The notes beneath the pieces were generated by a model. It was not told where the DNA came from and ran no database searches. It saw nothing but the letters and a program-made list of their open reading frames with translations. The translations under genes were made by a program, and so were the position numbers. From assembly GCA_035700225.1 (NCBI GenBank), contig DASSOT010000028.1, positions 1-29,936 of the forward strand: a stretch of DNA of 29,936 nt. The letters are read 5' to 3'. The stretch is from JANWLD01 sp035700225. GTDB lineage: Bacteria; Patescibacteriota; Saccharimonadia; Saccharimonadales; 2-12-FULL-41-12. Shown in pieces: positions 1 through 6,216 of this stretch; the first letter of the stretch is position 1; the number at the start of each line of letters is the position of its first letter.

Positions 1-59
1 TTTCTAGATGGCATTATTATATATTATAGCATAAAAATTACTTATTGTCTATGATGCTA

Positions 60-65
60 TATGCT
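60..65 (+). promoter_or_regulatory. Putative -10 box (TATGCT) for the gene at 72
   Basis: TATGCT lies 6 nt before ATG 72, the same geometry as the stronger leaderless promoters in this window. The match is weak and the surrounding DNA is AT-rich. Confidence 0.35.
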
Positions 66-71
66 GTAATC

Positions 72-854
72 ATGTATGCTTGGCGCAAACAGGACAGTGA
101 TAAGCCGTTATTCCCGGACCTGTTATGGAGCCGTCCGGAAAACAAAAGACATGCCGGCAAACTGCTGATAATAGGCGGCCAGGCCGGTGAATTTTCAGAC
201 GTTGCAAAGGCTTTTGAATCTGCAAACAAAGCAGGGGCGGGAAGCACACGTATAATTTTGCCGGAAAGCCTTAGAAAGATTGCCCAGACCATCCCGGAAG
301 TAGAATTTGCCTCGGCAAACAAAAGCGGCAGTTTTGCCAGGACGGCTCTGGCGCAATGGTTCGATACAAGCGAATGGGCCGATCATGTACTGCTGGGCGG
401 CGATTTCGGAAAAAACAGCGAAACCACCACGATAATTGACGGTTATTTACTGAGGGGAAGCCGTCCGGTGACATTGAATCTAAGCTCGCTGGCTAGCACA
501 GGCATAAATCTGGACCAGCTTATCAATCTATCCGTAACACTGGTCATAAACCGGACTGTCTTGCAGAAATTAGGCATGGCGCTGGGCCTTAGCGTACCGG
601 TAAAATCAACCACGCCGAATGAACGCTTGGCGGAAATAATCCATCAGATATCCCAGGGTAATCGCGCCAATCTGGTCATAGGGGATAACGGCTTGGTTTG
701 GACAGCGTCACGCGGGGAGGTGGTCAGCACCCAAGTAAAGGAAATTGACAACACAAACTTGTCGGCTATCTGTTCGGTCTGGCTTATGCAGAACCCGAGC
801 AAACCTCTGGAAGCTCTGGCTACCGCCTGCTGGGAAGCAAACAGCAAAGCATAA
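72..854 (+). CDS. NAD(P)H-hydrate dehydratase (NnrD/YjeF-C)-like protein, degenerate
   Basis: The protein is about 260 aa. Near residues 28-60 it has a glycine-rich segment (KLLIIGGQAGEF followed by NKAGAGSTRIILPE) that matches the opening of the NnrD / YjeF C-terminal ribokinase-like fold, whose members repair hydrated NAD(P)H in the cytosol. A later segment (NLVIGDNGLVWTASRGE) fits the strand pair that precedes the active site. The family's Gly-Ser/Thr-Gly-Asp motif, with its catalytic Asp, should come next, but the sequence there reads DNTNLSAICSVWL, so the usual catalytic residue appears to be missing. I prefer ATG 72 because a TATGCT box ends 6 nt before it; the frame stays open back to TTG 45 and ATG 51/54. 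The family call is by pattern only. A non-catalytic or divergent kinase-fold protein is equally possible. Confidence 0.6.
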   Translation: MYAWRKQDSDKPLFPDLLWSRPENKRHAGKLLIIGGQAGEFSDVAKAFESANKAGAGSTRIILPESLRKIAQTIPEVEFASANKSGSFARTALAQWFDTSEWADHVLLGGDFGKNSETTTIIDGYLLRGSRPVTLNLSSLASTGINLDQLINLSVTLVINRTVLQKLGMALGLSVPVKSTTPNERLAEIIHQISQGNRANLVIGDNGLVWTASRGEVVSTQVKEIDNTNLSAICSVWLMQNPSKPLEALATACWEANSKA

Positions 855-894
855 AAATACATTAGAACAAAATATTGAAATAAAATGTAATATA

Positions 895-903
895 TGCTAT
901 AAT
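895..903 (+). promoter_or_regulatory. Extended -10 promoter (TGcTATAAT), leaderless
   Basis: This is a perfect extended -10 element. Its last base is 6 nt from ATG 910, so transcription would start at or just before the start codon. Confidence 0.75.
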
Positions 904-909
904 AGATTA

Positions 910-1284
910 ATGCAAATGAAATTCCCGGAAAAGCTTGAGGCACTAAGGAAACCGGCTGTCGCCGCTCTGGCGAGCGCTGTGGGCATTGTATCGCTTGCAG
1001 GCTGTCCAGGTGACAGGAGCTGGGAAGAGCTGGCTAAAAGCAACGGGTTCGGTGACCCGGTTACGCTTGAAGAGAATCTGAACGGCAGTAACCATCTTCT
1101 TTTAGACGTTATGTACGGGCGCTGCGAGATAACCGTACGCACAGCGGACCCGTGGTATGACGACTACGATGTCACCTATGTTCCAAATGATCAGGAACTG
1201 TCCGAAGTCCCGCACGCCACTGCGGACAAGCTGGACACACTACCCCCAACATATGGTTTGGATGACTGCAGACTGGTCAAATAG
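910..1284 (+). CDS. Small lipoprotein of unknown function
   Basis: The protein is 124 aa. Residues 14-31 form a hydrophobic signal-peptide core that ends in the lipobox SLAGC, with the modified cysteine at position 32. The mature part is acidic, with two more cysteines (in GRCEI and DDCRL) that could form a disulfide. I recognise no domain. It is expected to be a membrane-anchored surface lipoprotein. The reading frame is open further upstream, overlapping the previous gene, but an exact extended -10 (TGcTATAAT) ends 6 nt before ATG 910 and there is no Shine-Dalgarno, so 910 is the natural start of a leaderless message. Confidence 0.8.
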   Translation: MQMKFPEKLEALRKPAVAALASAVGIVSLAGCPGDRSWEELAKSNGFGDPVTLEENLNGSNHLLLDVMYGRCEITVRTADPWYDDYDVTYVPNDQELSEVPHATADKLDTLPPTYGLDDCRLVK

Positions 1285-1301
1285 CGCCTATCAGTTTTTT
1301 T
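1272..1301 (+). terminator. Weak intrinsic terminator overlapping the lipoprotein stop codon
   Basis: ACTGGT (1272-1277) pairs with ATCAGT (1290-1295) through one G-T wobble, and T7 follows. The stem is short. The stretch also encodes the alternative C-terminus of the convergent gene described next. Confidence 0.35.
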
Positions 1302-1528
1302 GAAATTGTTTAAGTAAGCTTATAATCGCGACCCCCCCCCCAGACGATTTCCAGGGCGAGTGTCGGCCATGCCTGATGGGCGAAGACATTGATACCGATA
1401 AAAACCGCGCCGAAGAGGTTCATAAGAGTATATGATATGGCTTTGGGCTTCAAGCGCTCCGTGCTGACCAGAAAATAAGCTACAACGATAAGAACCGTGC
1501 CGACCCAACCTACTATTTCTACAATCAT
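1291..1528 (-). pseudogene. Small CBU_0592-type membrane protein with a frame break at a G10 tract
   Basis: From ATG 1528 the frame encodes 63 residues typical of a small three-helix membrane family (GWVGTVLIVVAYFLVST, NLFGAVFIGINVF, WPTLALEIVW). It then enters a run of ten Gs (plus-strand C tract 1332-1341) and ends after GGGRDYKLT at 1310, giving 72 aa. With nine Gs the frame would continue as GGVAIISLLKQFQKN and stop at 1291. That gives 78 aa and restores the hydrophobic final helix expected after EIVW. The break is therefore a slippage variant, a true pseudogene or a sequencing error. TGgTATCAT ends 8 nt before the ATG, so the message is probably leaderless. The function of the family is unknown to me. 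Confidence 0.7.
1332..1341. repeat. Homopolymer C10/G10 tract
   Basis: Ten consecutive C on the plus strand lie inside the 3' end of the small membrane protein gene. It is the longest G/C homopolymer I noticed in the window. Confidence 0.95.
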
Positions 1529-1536
1529 TTACCAAA

Positions 1537-1545
1537 ATGATACCA
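1537..1545 (-). promoter_or_regulatory. Extended -10 promoter (TGgTATCAT), leaderless
   Basis: Read on the minus strand, TG-G-TATCAT ends 8 nt before ATG 1528 with no Shine-Dalgarno between them. Confidence 0.65.
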
Positions 1546-1555
1546 CAGGCTCATG

Positions 1556-1596
1556 CGCTCACTTTTCCGAGTTTGAGTCTTCAGCATAAATTGAAA
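1556..1596 (+). repeat. 41-bp direct repeat, copy 1
   Basis: It matches 1751-1791 with a single mismatch (GAGTTTGAG here, GAGTTCGAG in copy 2). The copies start 195 bp apart. Confidence 0.9.
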
Positions 1597-1750
1597 TGAG
1601 TAAGACTAACGCCTTAATTGATATTAATAGTCAGGAGGAGGAGAACAGCGCCGTCACTGCGTTCCGGCTTCTCCGCTCGCACGAAAAGAAAATGCCGTTT
1701 CCGGCGCTTTCTTTTCTTTGCTCATATACGCCGAACTCTCCGTTCGCTCA

Positions 1751-1791
1751 CGCTCACTTTTCCGAGTTCGAGTCTTCAGCATAAATTGAAA
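1751..1791 (+). repeat. 41-bp direct repeat, copy 2
   Basis: This is the second copy. Its core GAGTTCGAGTCT is identical to 12 nt of the T-arm of the nearby tRNA-Leu, but lies on the opposite strand. Confidence 0.9.
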
Positions 1792-1800
1792 CGGAGGGGT

Positions 1801-1829
1801 CCCCGCAAAATGAGGAATATTTTGCGGGG
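1801..1829. repeat. Perfect 11-bp hairpin
   Basis: CCCCGCAAAAT (1801-1811) and its exact complement (1819-1829) flank a 7-nt loop. No T run follows on either strand, so it is not a standard terminator. It could be a processing signal or the remnant of a small mobile repeat. Confidence 0.75.
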
Positions 1830-1848
1830 TAGAGGAGGAGCCATGCAA

Positions 1849-1898
1849 GACCAAATAAAAAAAGCGCCACTAGTTTGCGCTTTTTTGATGTTTGGTCG
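1849..1898 (-). terminator. Intrinsic terminator downstream of tRNA-Leu
   Basis: A-rich and T-rich arms with the core GCGC (1864-1867 with 1877-1880) form a hairpin whose minus-strand transcript ends in a U run. Outer segments GACCAAA and TTTGGTC (1849-1898) extend the stem imperfectly. It sits just past the 3' end of tRNA-Leu and could also work on the other strand. Confidence 0.7.
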
Positions 1899-1913
1899 GA
1901 AGGAATTCCGACG

Positions 1914-1998
1914 TGGTGCCGGAGGAGAGACTCGAACTCTCACGGGTCGCCCCACACGATTTTGAGTCGTGCGCGTCTACCAGTTCCGCCACTCCGGC
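1914..1998 (-). tRNA. tRNA-Leu (anticodon CAA)
   Basis: On the minus strand the acceptor GCCGGAG pairs with CTCCGGC. The anticodon stem CACGA/TCGTG encloses loop CTCAAAA, which gives anticodon CAA (plus-strand 1962-1964) reading UUG. A long variable arm typical of a class II tRNA is present, and the T arm contains GTTCGAGTC. The 3' CCA is encoded (1914-1916). The length is 85 nt including CCA. Confidence 0.97.
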
Positions 1999-2020
1999 GA
2001 TATGTCTGAATATCCGGTTA

Positions 2021-2029
2021 ATTGTACCA
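2021..2029 (-). promoter_or_regulatory. Extended -10 promoter (TGgTACAAT) for tRNA-Leu
   Basis: The element lies on the minus strand 22 nt before the mature 5' end, leaving a leader of about 15 nt. It is divergent from the sortase promoter. Confidence 0.65.
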
Positions 2030-2063
2030 TAGCTTAAAGGAGAAAATTAGACGTCTTAAGGTG

Positions 2064-2069
2064 TATACT
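2064..2069 (+). promoter_or_regulatory. Putative -10 box (TATACT) for the sortase gene
   Basis: TATACT lies 14 nt before ATG 2084. A purine-rich AGGGGG (2071-2076) follows and could act as Shine-Dalgarno if the transcript starts early enough. Confidence 0.5.
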
Positions 2070-2083
2070 TAGGGGGTAGTTTT

Positions 2084-3340
2084 ATGAATGCTGAAGACAA
2101 GAGGAAATCAGAACTAGATAAGATAAAACAGCAAAAGGATGCTGCGGCCAATGTCGTGCGCGCCAAACTTGACGCGCTTTATAGTAAGGAGCCGGATGCA
2201 GGCGAAGAACTGGCCAAGATCAAAGACCTGAAGATACAGGCAACCAAAAGCTCAGCCAAATCGAATGTAGTGAAACCGGACCCTAAACCTCCGAAACTCT
2301 CCAAGCATCAGAAGTACATGGAAGAACTGAGCCGCTCAGGCAGAAGCCTGGCCGAAATTCAGAAGGCATGGCACGAATACTACCAGAAGCTCCCCGACAA
2401 GGAGAAGCATGAGGTATGGCAGGAGTTTTATACAGCCCACGCCCGTCGGCGCCAGAATCACCACAAAAAAGAGGTCACTCATATACAGCAAAAGGTCGAG
2501 CAGGAAAGGAAAGACCGCGAGGAAGAAAACAAAGCTTACAAGCCTCACGGTTCGCCGAAAACCCAGCGTCCTTCAAAGAAACAGAAGGTTCTGGAAAACG
2601 TTGCCGAAAGAGCGCGCAGAAGCCAGAAAAACCCCCACAAGCACGCCTTGCTGTTCGGGCTGGGTATGGGTACATTGTTCGTATTTATCATATTGTTCAG
2701 CTTTTTCAACGAACGGTTCATCACGCCCTTCATCCGGCCTAACCAGAATGTCAGCGCGACATCGATAATAATAGACCCGTCCCAAACAGGCAACATCGGG
2801 CCGGAACCTAAGATAATCATACCTAAGATAAACGTAGAAGCGCCGGTAGTCTATGACATCAAATCCGTTGACGAAGATTCTATCCAGGAGGGACTGAAAA
2901 GAGGCGTGGTGCATTATTCGATAACCCCGAATCCGGGGGAGAAGGGCAATGCCGTCATAGTCGGACACTCCAGCAGTAATATCCTAAACAGTGGCAAATA
3001 TAAGTTCGCTTTTATCTTCCTGCGGAGTTTGGAGAAGGGCGATAAATTCTACCTGCAAAAAGACGGCAAGAGATACGTTTACAAAGTGTTTAACAAATAT
3101 GTGACCAGCCCTAAGGACCTGTCAGTTTTCGACCCGACAGACCGGCCGGCCACGGCTACGCTGATTACCTGTGACCCTCCAGGACTGTCGGTAAACCGTC
3201 TGATAATCCAAGGGGAACAGATTTACCCCGACCCGGCCAAGAATAAACAGAGCAGTGTGGATATTTCCAACCAGCAGAAGCCGGAAGAACTCGGCGGCAA
3301 CTCCATAAGCCTCTGGCAACGTATCAAAAACTGGTTCTAG
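2084..3340 (+). CDS. Sortase family transpeptidase with long cytoplasmic tail
   Basis: The protein is 418 aa. Residues 1-185 are highly charged, Lys/Glu/Gln-rich and partly coiled-coil, and are followed by one membrane segment (about 187-208) and an extracellular sortase domain (about 245-380). The catalytic triad is visible as His295 in VGHSS, Cys363 in TLITCDPP and Arg372 in NRLII. Sortases cleave a C-terminal sorting motif and join the protein to a surface acceptor. The family is usually 200-300 aa, and the extra length is the N-terminal cytoplasmic region, so the protein is N-in with the catalytic domain outside. The purine run before ATG 2084 supports the start. The sortase assignment is secure; the subclass and substrate are not. 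Confidence 0.92.
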   Translation: MNAEDKRKSELDKIKQQKDAAANVVRAKLDALYSKEPDAGEELAKIKDLKIQATKSSAKSNVVKPDPKPPKLSKHQKYMEELSRSGRSLAEIQKAWHEYYQKLPDKEKHEVWQEFYTAHARRRQNHHKKEVTHIQQKVEQERKDREEENKAYKPHGSPKTQRPSKKQKVLENVAERARRSQKNPHKHALLFGLGMGTLFVFIILFSFFNERFITPFIRPNQNVSATSIIIDPSQTGNIGPEPKIIIPKINVEAPVVYDIKSVDEDSIQEGLKRGVVHYSITPNPGEKGNAVIVGHSSSNILNSGKYKFAFIFLRSLEKGDKFYLQKDGKRYVYKVFNKYVTSPKDLSVFDPTDRPATATLITCDPPGLSVNRLIIQGEQIYPDPAKNKQSSVDISNQQKPEELGGNSISLWQRIKNWF

Positions 3341-3515
3341 CGGCTTCGCCTTATGAGAGGAGGTGACTCCTCCTCTCGTCGTTCGCCCTGCTCACTGCTC
3401 ACCTCCCAAAGATGAATCAAGAAACCCGAAGTAAATTCGTATTTCTTTCTACCTTATCATTTATTTGTTATCCATGCCGCAAAAAGAATAGCTTGTTTCT
3501 TTTCTAAAGAATTCC
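3341..3515. other. Convergent intergenic region with hairpins
   Basis: This lies between the convergent sortase and PEGA genes. GAGAGGAGG (3355-3363) and its complement (3369-3377) form a 9-bp hairpin with a 5-nt loop. A second, interrupted hairpin (AAGAAA and GAA against TTC and TTTCTT, 3419-3447) follows and ends in pyrimidines. Both could terminate transcription, though neither has a clean T run. Confidence 0.5.
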
Positions 3516-5006
3516 TTATCTGTCGGCGGGTATTCTCAGCTGGGTCAGCGACAACCCGTATTTGCCTTTTGCCAGCCCTGACAGACTATATAACTCGATA
3601 TAATCCCTGTCGAACATCACCGGCAACGCAGGGTCAACTTTGAGCAACGCCCGCCTGTTTATACCGTCATAGTCAAACACCAGCAACTTGCCCCCGCTAT
3701 TGACCATTATCCTGTGGCCATCCATCCAGGCTGGCGGTTCGTCCGTGTCAATCTTCTGTTGTAGCGTGTAGCTGTAATGCCTCTCTGTTTCCGCATCATA
3801 GATACTGAAATTCCGCCCGCTGTTGCTCATGATAAACCGGGCATTCTGAGAGAATGAAACCTCGTCTATCAGTCCGTCGTTTCTTAGTACCGTAGCATTG
3901 ACTACGTCCGGGTCTATATCCTTGTTGGTTACAAAATCTACGGGGTTGCGGTATACATAAGACCTGCGCTCTTTCTGGACGCCGATGACGATATACCAGT
4001 CTCCGCTATAGCGGGCAATGTCCAGGGGTATGCTGTCGGACAGCGGTATGAGTTTTATCAGATAATCACGGGCTTTCTGGCGCATTATTATCTCGGCACG
4101 GTCTTTGTGCTCGGCGCTGGCTTTGGACATCAACACCGTGTCGCTTCCGTGCGGTTTGTAACTTATTACATCTGTTGCAAAAGTAGAAACCACTTTTGAC
4201 TTTACGTCCGCGACGGACAGAATCTTCGTCTTGGCAGAATACACATAGAGTTTGTCGAATTTTTTGTCGAACAAATTCACCTTGTCCGGTTTTTGCTTCA
4301 AAACGGCGCCGACATTATAAGATTGCGCAGGCTGGTCTATATCCAGCATGATGAACTCGCGGCCACCCGCGTAAGAATGCCTGACCAGCAGGTGCCGGTT
4401 GTCAGTCGACCATTCCACTAGCTTCAATCTGTGGGCGCCCTTAGCGGTGGTAAAGAGACTCGCGGGGAAGTTAAGGACGGTAGATAAGGGCTGATCATTA
4501 TTGTCCCTGTTTCTTAAATCAAACAGCGTCATAGCCGTAACATTCTGTCCGCTGAGAACAATCCATCTTCTATCGGGGCTTTGCGTAGCAAATTGAATGG
4601 GGGCATCAAAGTTTTTAATCTGCGCCGTTTCCAGCTTGGTAGGAAAAAGCAACGGGTAGGTATAGCGAAGCACTTCGCCGCCCTCCAGCATGAATGACCG
4701 CTCCCAAGCCTGGTATCCGTCCTTGCTTATTTCCAGTGTATATTTACCTTCCGGCAAGGAGATGCGGGTATTGGTCTTCGAATCTTGAAGTTTGCCGTTG
4801 ATGGTTATCCTGGCTCCGTCGGGAGCGCTGTCTATATATATAAGCCCGTCCTGAATGACCTCGCCGGTCTTGGTGTCTATGTTGTACCCGTACGCACTGA
4901 AAACCAGTATATATGTTGCCACAAAGACCAGAAGGACCATCAGCGTGTGACCTATAGCAAGCCTTACTTGTCTTGAGCGTTTTTTCTTTGGGTCTAGGAA
5001 ATCCAT
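3516..5006 (-). CDS. PEGA-domain membrane protein with beta-propeller-like extracellular region
   Basis: The protein is 496 aa, with a short basic N-terminus (DPKKKRSR) and one membrane segment at about residues 16-40. A PEGA domain at about 50-115 contains YIDSAPDGARITINGK and LPEGKYTLEISKDGYQAW. The rest, about 380 aa, is beta-rich, with repeating strands such as RWIVLSGQN, HLLVRHSY, RFIMSNSG and RIMVNSGGKLLVFD that look like TolB/WD-type propeller blades. The protein should be anchored by its N-terminus with the bulk outside. PEGA domains are found on bacterial surface proteins, often linked to envelope or S-layer assembly. The exact role here is unknown. It is divergent from the DUF4367-like gene. 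Confidence 0.8.
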   Translation of the reverse strand: MDFLDPKKKRSRQVRLAIGHTLMVLLVFVATYILVFSAYGYNIDTKTGEVIQDGLIYIDSAPDGARITINGKLQDSKTNTRISLPEGKYTLEISKDGYQAWERSFMLEGGEVLRYTYPLLFPTKLETAQIKNFDAPIQFATQSPDRRWIVLSGQNVTAMTLFDLRNRDNNDQPLSTVLNFPASLFTTAKGAHRLKLVEWSTDNRHLLVRHSYAGGREFIMLDIDQPAQSYNVGAVLKQKPDKVNLFDKKFDKLYVYSAKTKILSVADVKSKVVSTFATDVISYKPHGSDTVLMSKASAEHKDRAEIIMRQKARDYLIKLIPLSDSIPLDIARYSGDWYIVIGVQKERRSYVYRNPVDFVTNKDIDPDVVNATVLRNDGLIDEVSFSQNARFIMSNSGRNFSIYDAETERHYSYTLQQKIDTDEPPAWMDGHRIMVNSGGKLLVFDYDGINRRALLKVDPALPVMFDRDYIELYSLSGLAKGKYGLSLTQLRIPADR

Positions 5007-5025
5007 ATGTTTGGTGCAGGTATAA

Positions 5026-5031
5026 ATTATA
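5026..5031 (-). promoter_or_regulatory. Putative -10 box (TATAAT) for the PEGA gene
   Basis: A consensus TATAAT on the minus strand lies 19 nt before ATG 5006. A second weaker box (TATACC) lies closer to the start. Confidence 0.5.
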
Positions 5032-5101
5032 GCGTTTTCTTATGAGCCGATAAAGGAGCCTTGTTGACCGGAAGCCCGCCATCGTTCTACACTAGTTGCA
5101 G

Positions 5102-5107
5102 TAGAAT
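5102..5107 (+). promoter_or_regulatory. Putative -10 box (TAGAAT) upstream of the DUF4367-like gene
   Basis: TAGAAT ends 7 nt before ATG 5115, which opens a five-codon frame, and 40 nt before the TTG start of the large gene. Confidence 0.5.
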
Positions 5108-5114
5108 CATAAGC

Positions 5115-5132
5115 ATGAAAGCAAAAACTTAA
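5115..5132 (+). other. Possible five-codon leader ORF (MKAKT)
   Basis: ATG AAA GCA AAA ACT TAA sits at the position where a leaderless transcript would begin. The stop codon is 15 nt before the TTG start of the downstream gene, with AAAAAGGGCG in between. It may be chance. Confidence 0.3.
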
Positions 5133-5147
5133 AAAGGGCGAACCGAT

Positions 5148-6194
5148 TTGAGCTCAGCAAAAAGCATTATAGAGATAAACGGCCTGAAATACGATGCCTC
5201 CACCGGGGAGGTTATTTCAGGTGGCAGACACAAGCCCAAAGTCATCAGCGATATGATAAGCAATGCAAAAAGCCACAAAACCCATAGCCCGGCGCACCAT
5301 ATTACGTCTGCCAAACCCAAGAAACTACGGCATCATACGCCGGCGGGTTCCTTAGCCAGGAAACCCCAGAAATCGCACACCTTGATGCGTCCGGCAGTAA
5401 AAAGGCCGAATATCAAGTCCGAAGCGGAAAGGCTCAGCGGTGACACGCAGAAAAGACAGATTCTGCTACATCCGAACAAGGAAAGGGCAAAAAGGGCAAA
5501 GAACGTCCCCAAAAGCCCCCAGATAAAGAAATTCAGCTTTGCACAAAGAGTAAAGCGGTCAATAGAGCCGACGCTCCAGCATTTGGAAGTAAAAAAGCCC
5601 AAGCAGAACATACCGCCCCCAAGGCCGAAAGAAAGCAAACGGCATGACGATTGGCCGGTGATAGACCGTTTTGAACAAGCCATGCAGGAAGCTTCCTCGC
5701 ACCTGGAAACTTTCGTCGAGGAAAAGACCCGTTCCAAAAAGAGCAGGAAGCTGGCTTTCGCGTTCGCTACCTTGTCCGTTCTCGCGATAGTAAGTTTTGG
5801 AGCTTACCAGGCTTTGCCGATGGTAAAGGTCAAACTTGCCAGCAACAAAGCAGGATTTTCTGCAGACCTGCCTGCCTACAGCCCGGCCGGCTTCACTCTT
5901 GCCGACCCCGTACATGCGGATTACGGGCAGGTAACCCTGTCTTACAAATCCCGAACTGATGATAAAGGCTTCGACATCACCCAGTCCCCGAGCCAATGGA
6001 ACAGCGAAGCTCTGGTCAGCAACTTCTTGCAAAGGTCCGACAAACAATACCAGACGGTCAAAGGCAACGGACAGACTATATACACATACGACAAGTCAGA
6101 CGCCACCTGGGTGGACGGCGGCGTGTGGTACAGGCTGGAAGGCAATGCCGACCTCAGCCAGGACCAACTCCTCAAAATAGCCAACGGCCTGTAG
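5148..6194 (+). CDS. DUF4367-like single-pass membrane protein
   Basis: The protein is 348 aa. The N-terminal ~195 residues are basic and Lys/Pro/His-rich (cytoplasmic, low complexity), starting with the ordered-looking segment IIEINGLKYDASTGEVI. One membrane helix follows at about 200-222 (LAFAFATLSVLAIVSFGAY). The C-terminal ~120 residues resemble DUF4367: a strand set containing YSPAGFTL, VTLSYKSRTDDKGFDITQS, a conserved-looking NGQTIYTY and TWVDGGVWYRLEG, then a short helix. The start is TTG 5148, preceded by AAAAAGGGCG as a weak ribosome site. No ATG in this frame would keep the ordered N-terminus. It is probably envelope-associated; the function is unknown. Confidence 0.75.
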   Translation: MSSAKSIIEINGLKYDASTGEVISGGRHKPKVISDMISNAKSHKTHSPAHHITSAKPKKLRHHTPAGSLARKPQKSHTLMRPAVKRPNIKSEAERLSGDTQKRQILLHPNKERAKRAKNVPKSPQIKKFSFAQRVKRSIEPTLQHLEVKKPKQNIPPPRPKESKRHDDWPVIDRFEQAMQEASSHLETFVEEKTRSKKSRKLAFAFATLSVLAIVSFGAYQALPMVKVKLASNKAGFSADLPAYSPAGFTLADPVHADYGQVTLSYKSRTDDKGFDITQSPSQWNSEALVSNFLQRSDKQYQTVKGNGQTIYTYDKSDATWVDGGVWYRLEGNADLSQDQLLKIANGL

Positions 6195-6201
6195 TCTTCT
6201 C

Positions 6202-6210
6202 TGTTAGAAT
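6202..6210 (+). promoter_or_regulatory. Extended -10 promoter (TGtTAGAAT), leaderless
   Basis: It ends 6 nt before ATG 6217, and no Shine-Dalgarno is present. Confidence 0.7.
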
Positions 6211-6216
6211 AAAATC

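Larger units (their letters stand above)
1546..1913. other. Non-coding stretch with direct repeat and hairpins
   Basis: I see no convincing gene here. The open frames at 1596-1784 and 1618-1965 run through repeats and antisense to the tRNA and lack any start signal. The region holds a 41-bp direct repeat, a perfect 11-bp hairpin and a terminator, each listed separately. Confidence 0.6.

Noticed and set aside
1596..1965. Two overlapping open frames (1596-1784 and 1618-1965)
   Set aside because: They run through direct repeats, a hairpin, a terminator and antisense to tRNA-Leu. The Arg/Ser/Phe-rich translations resemble no protein.
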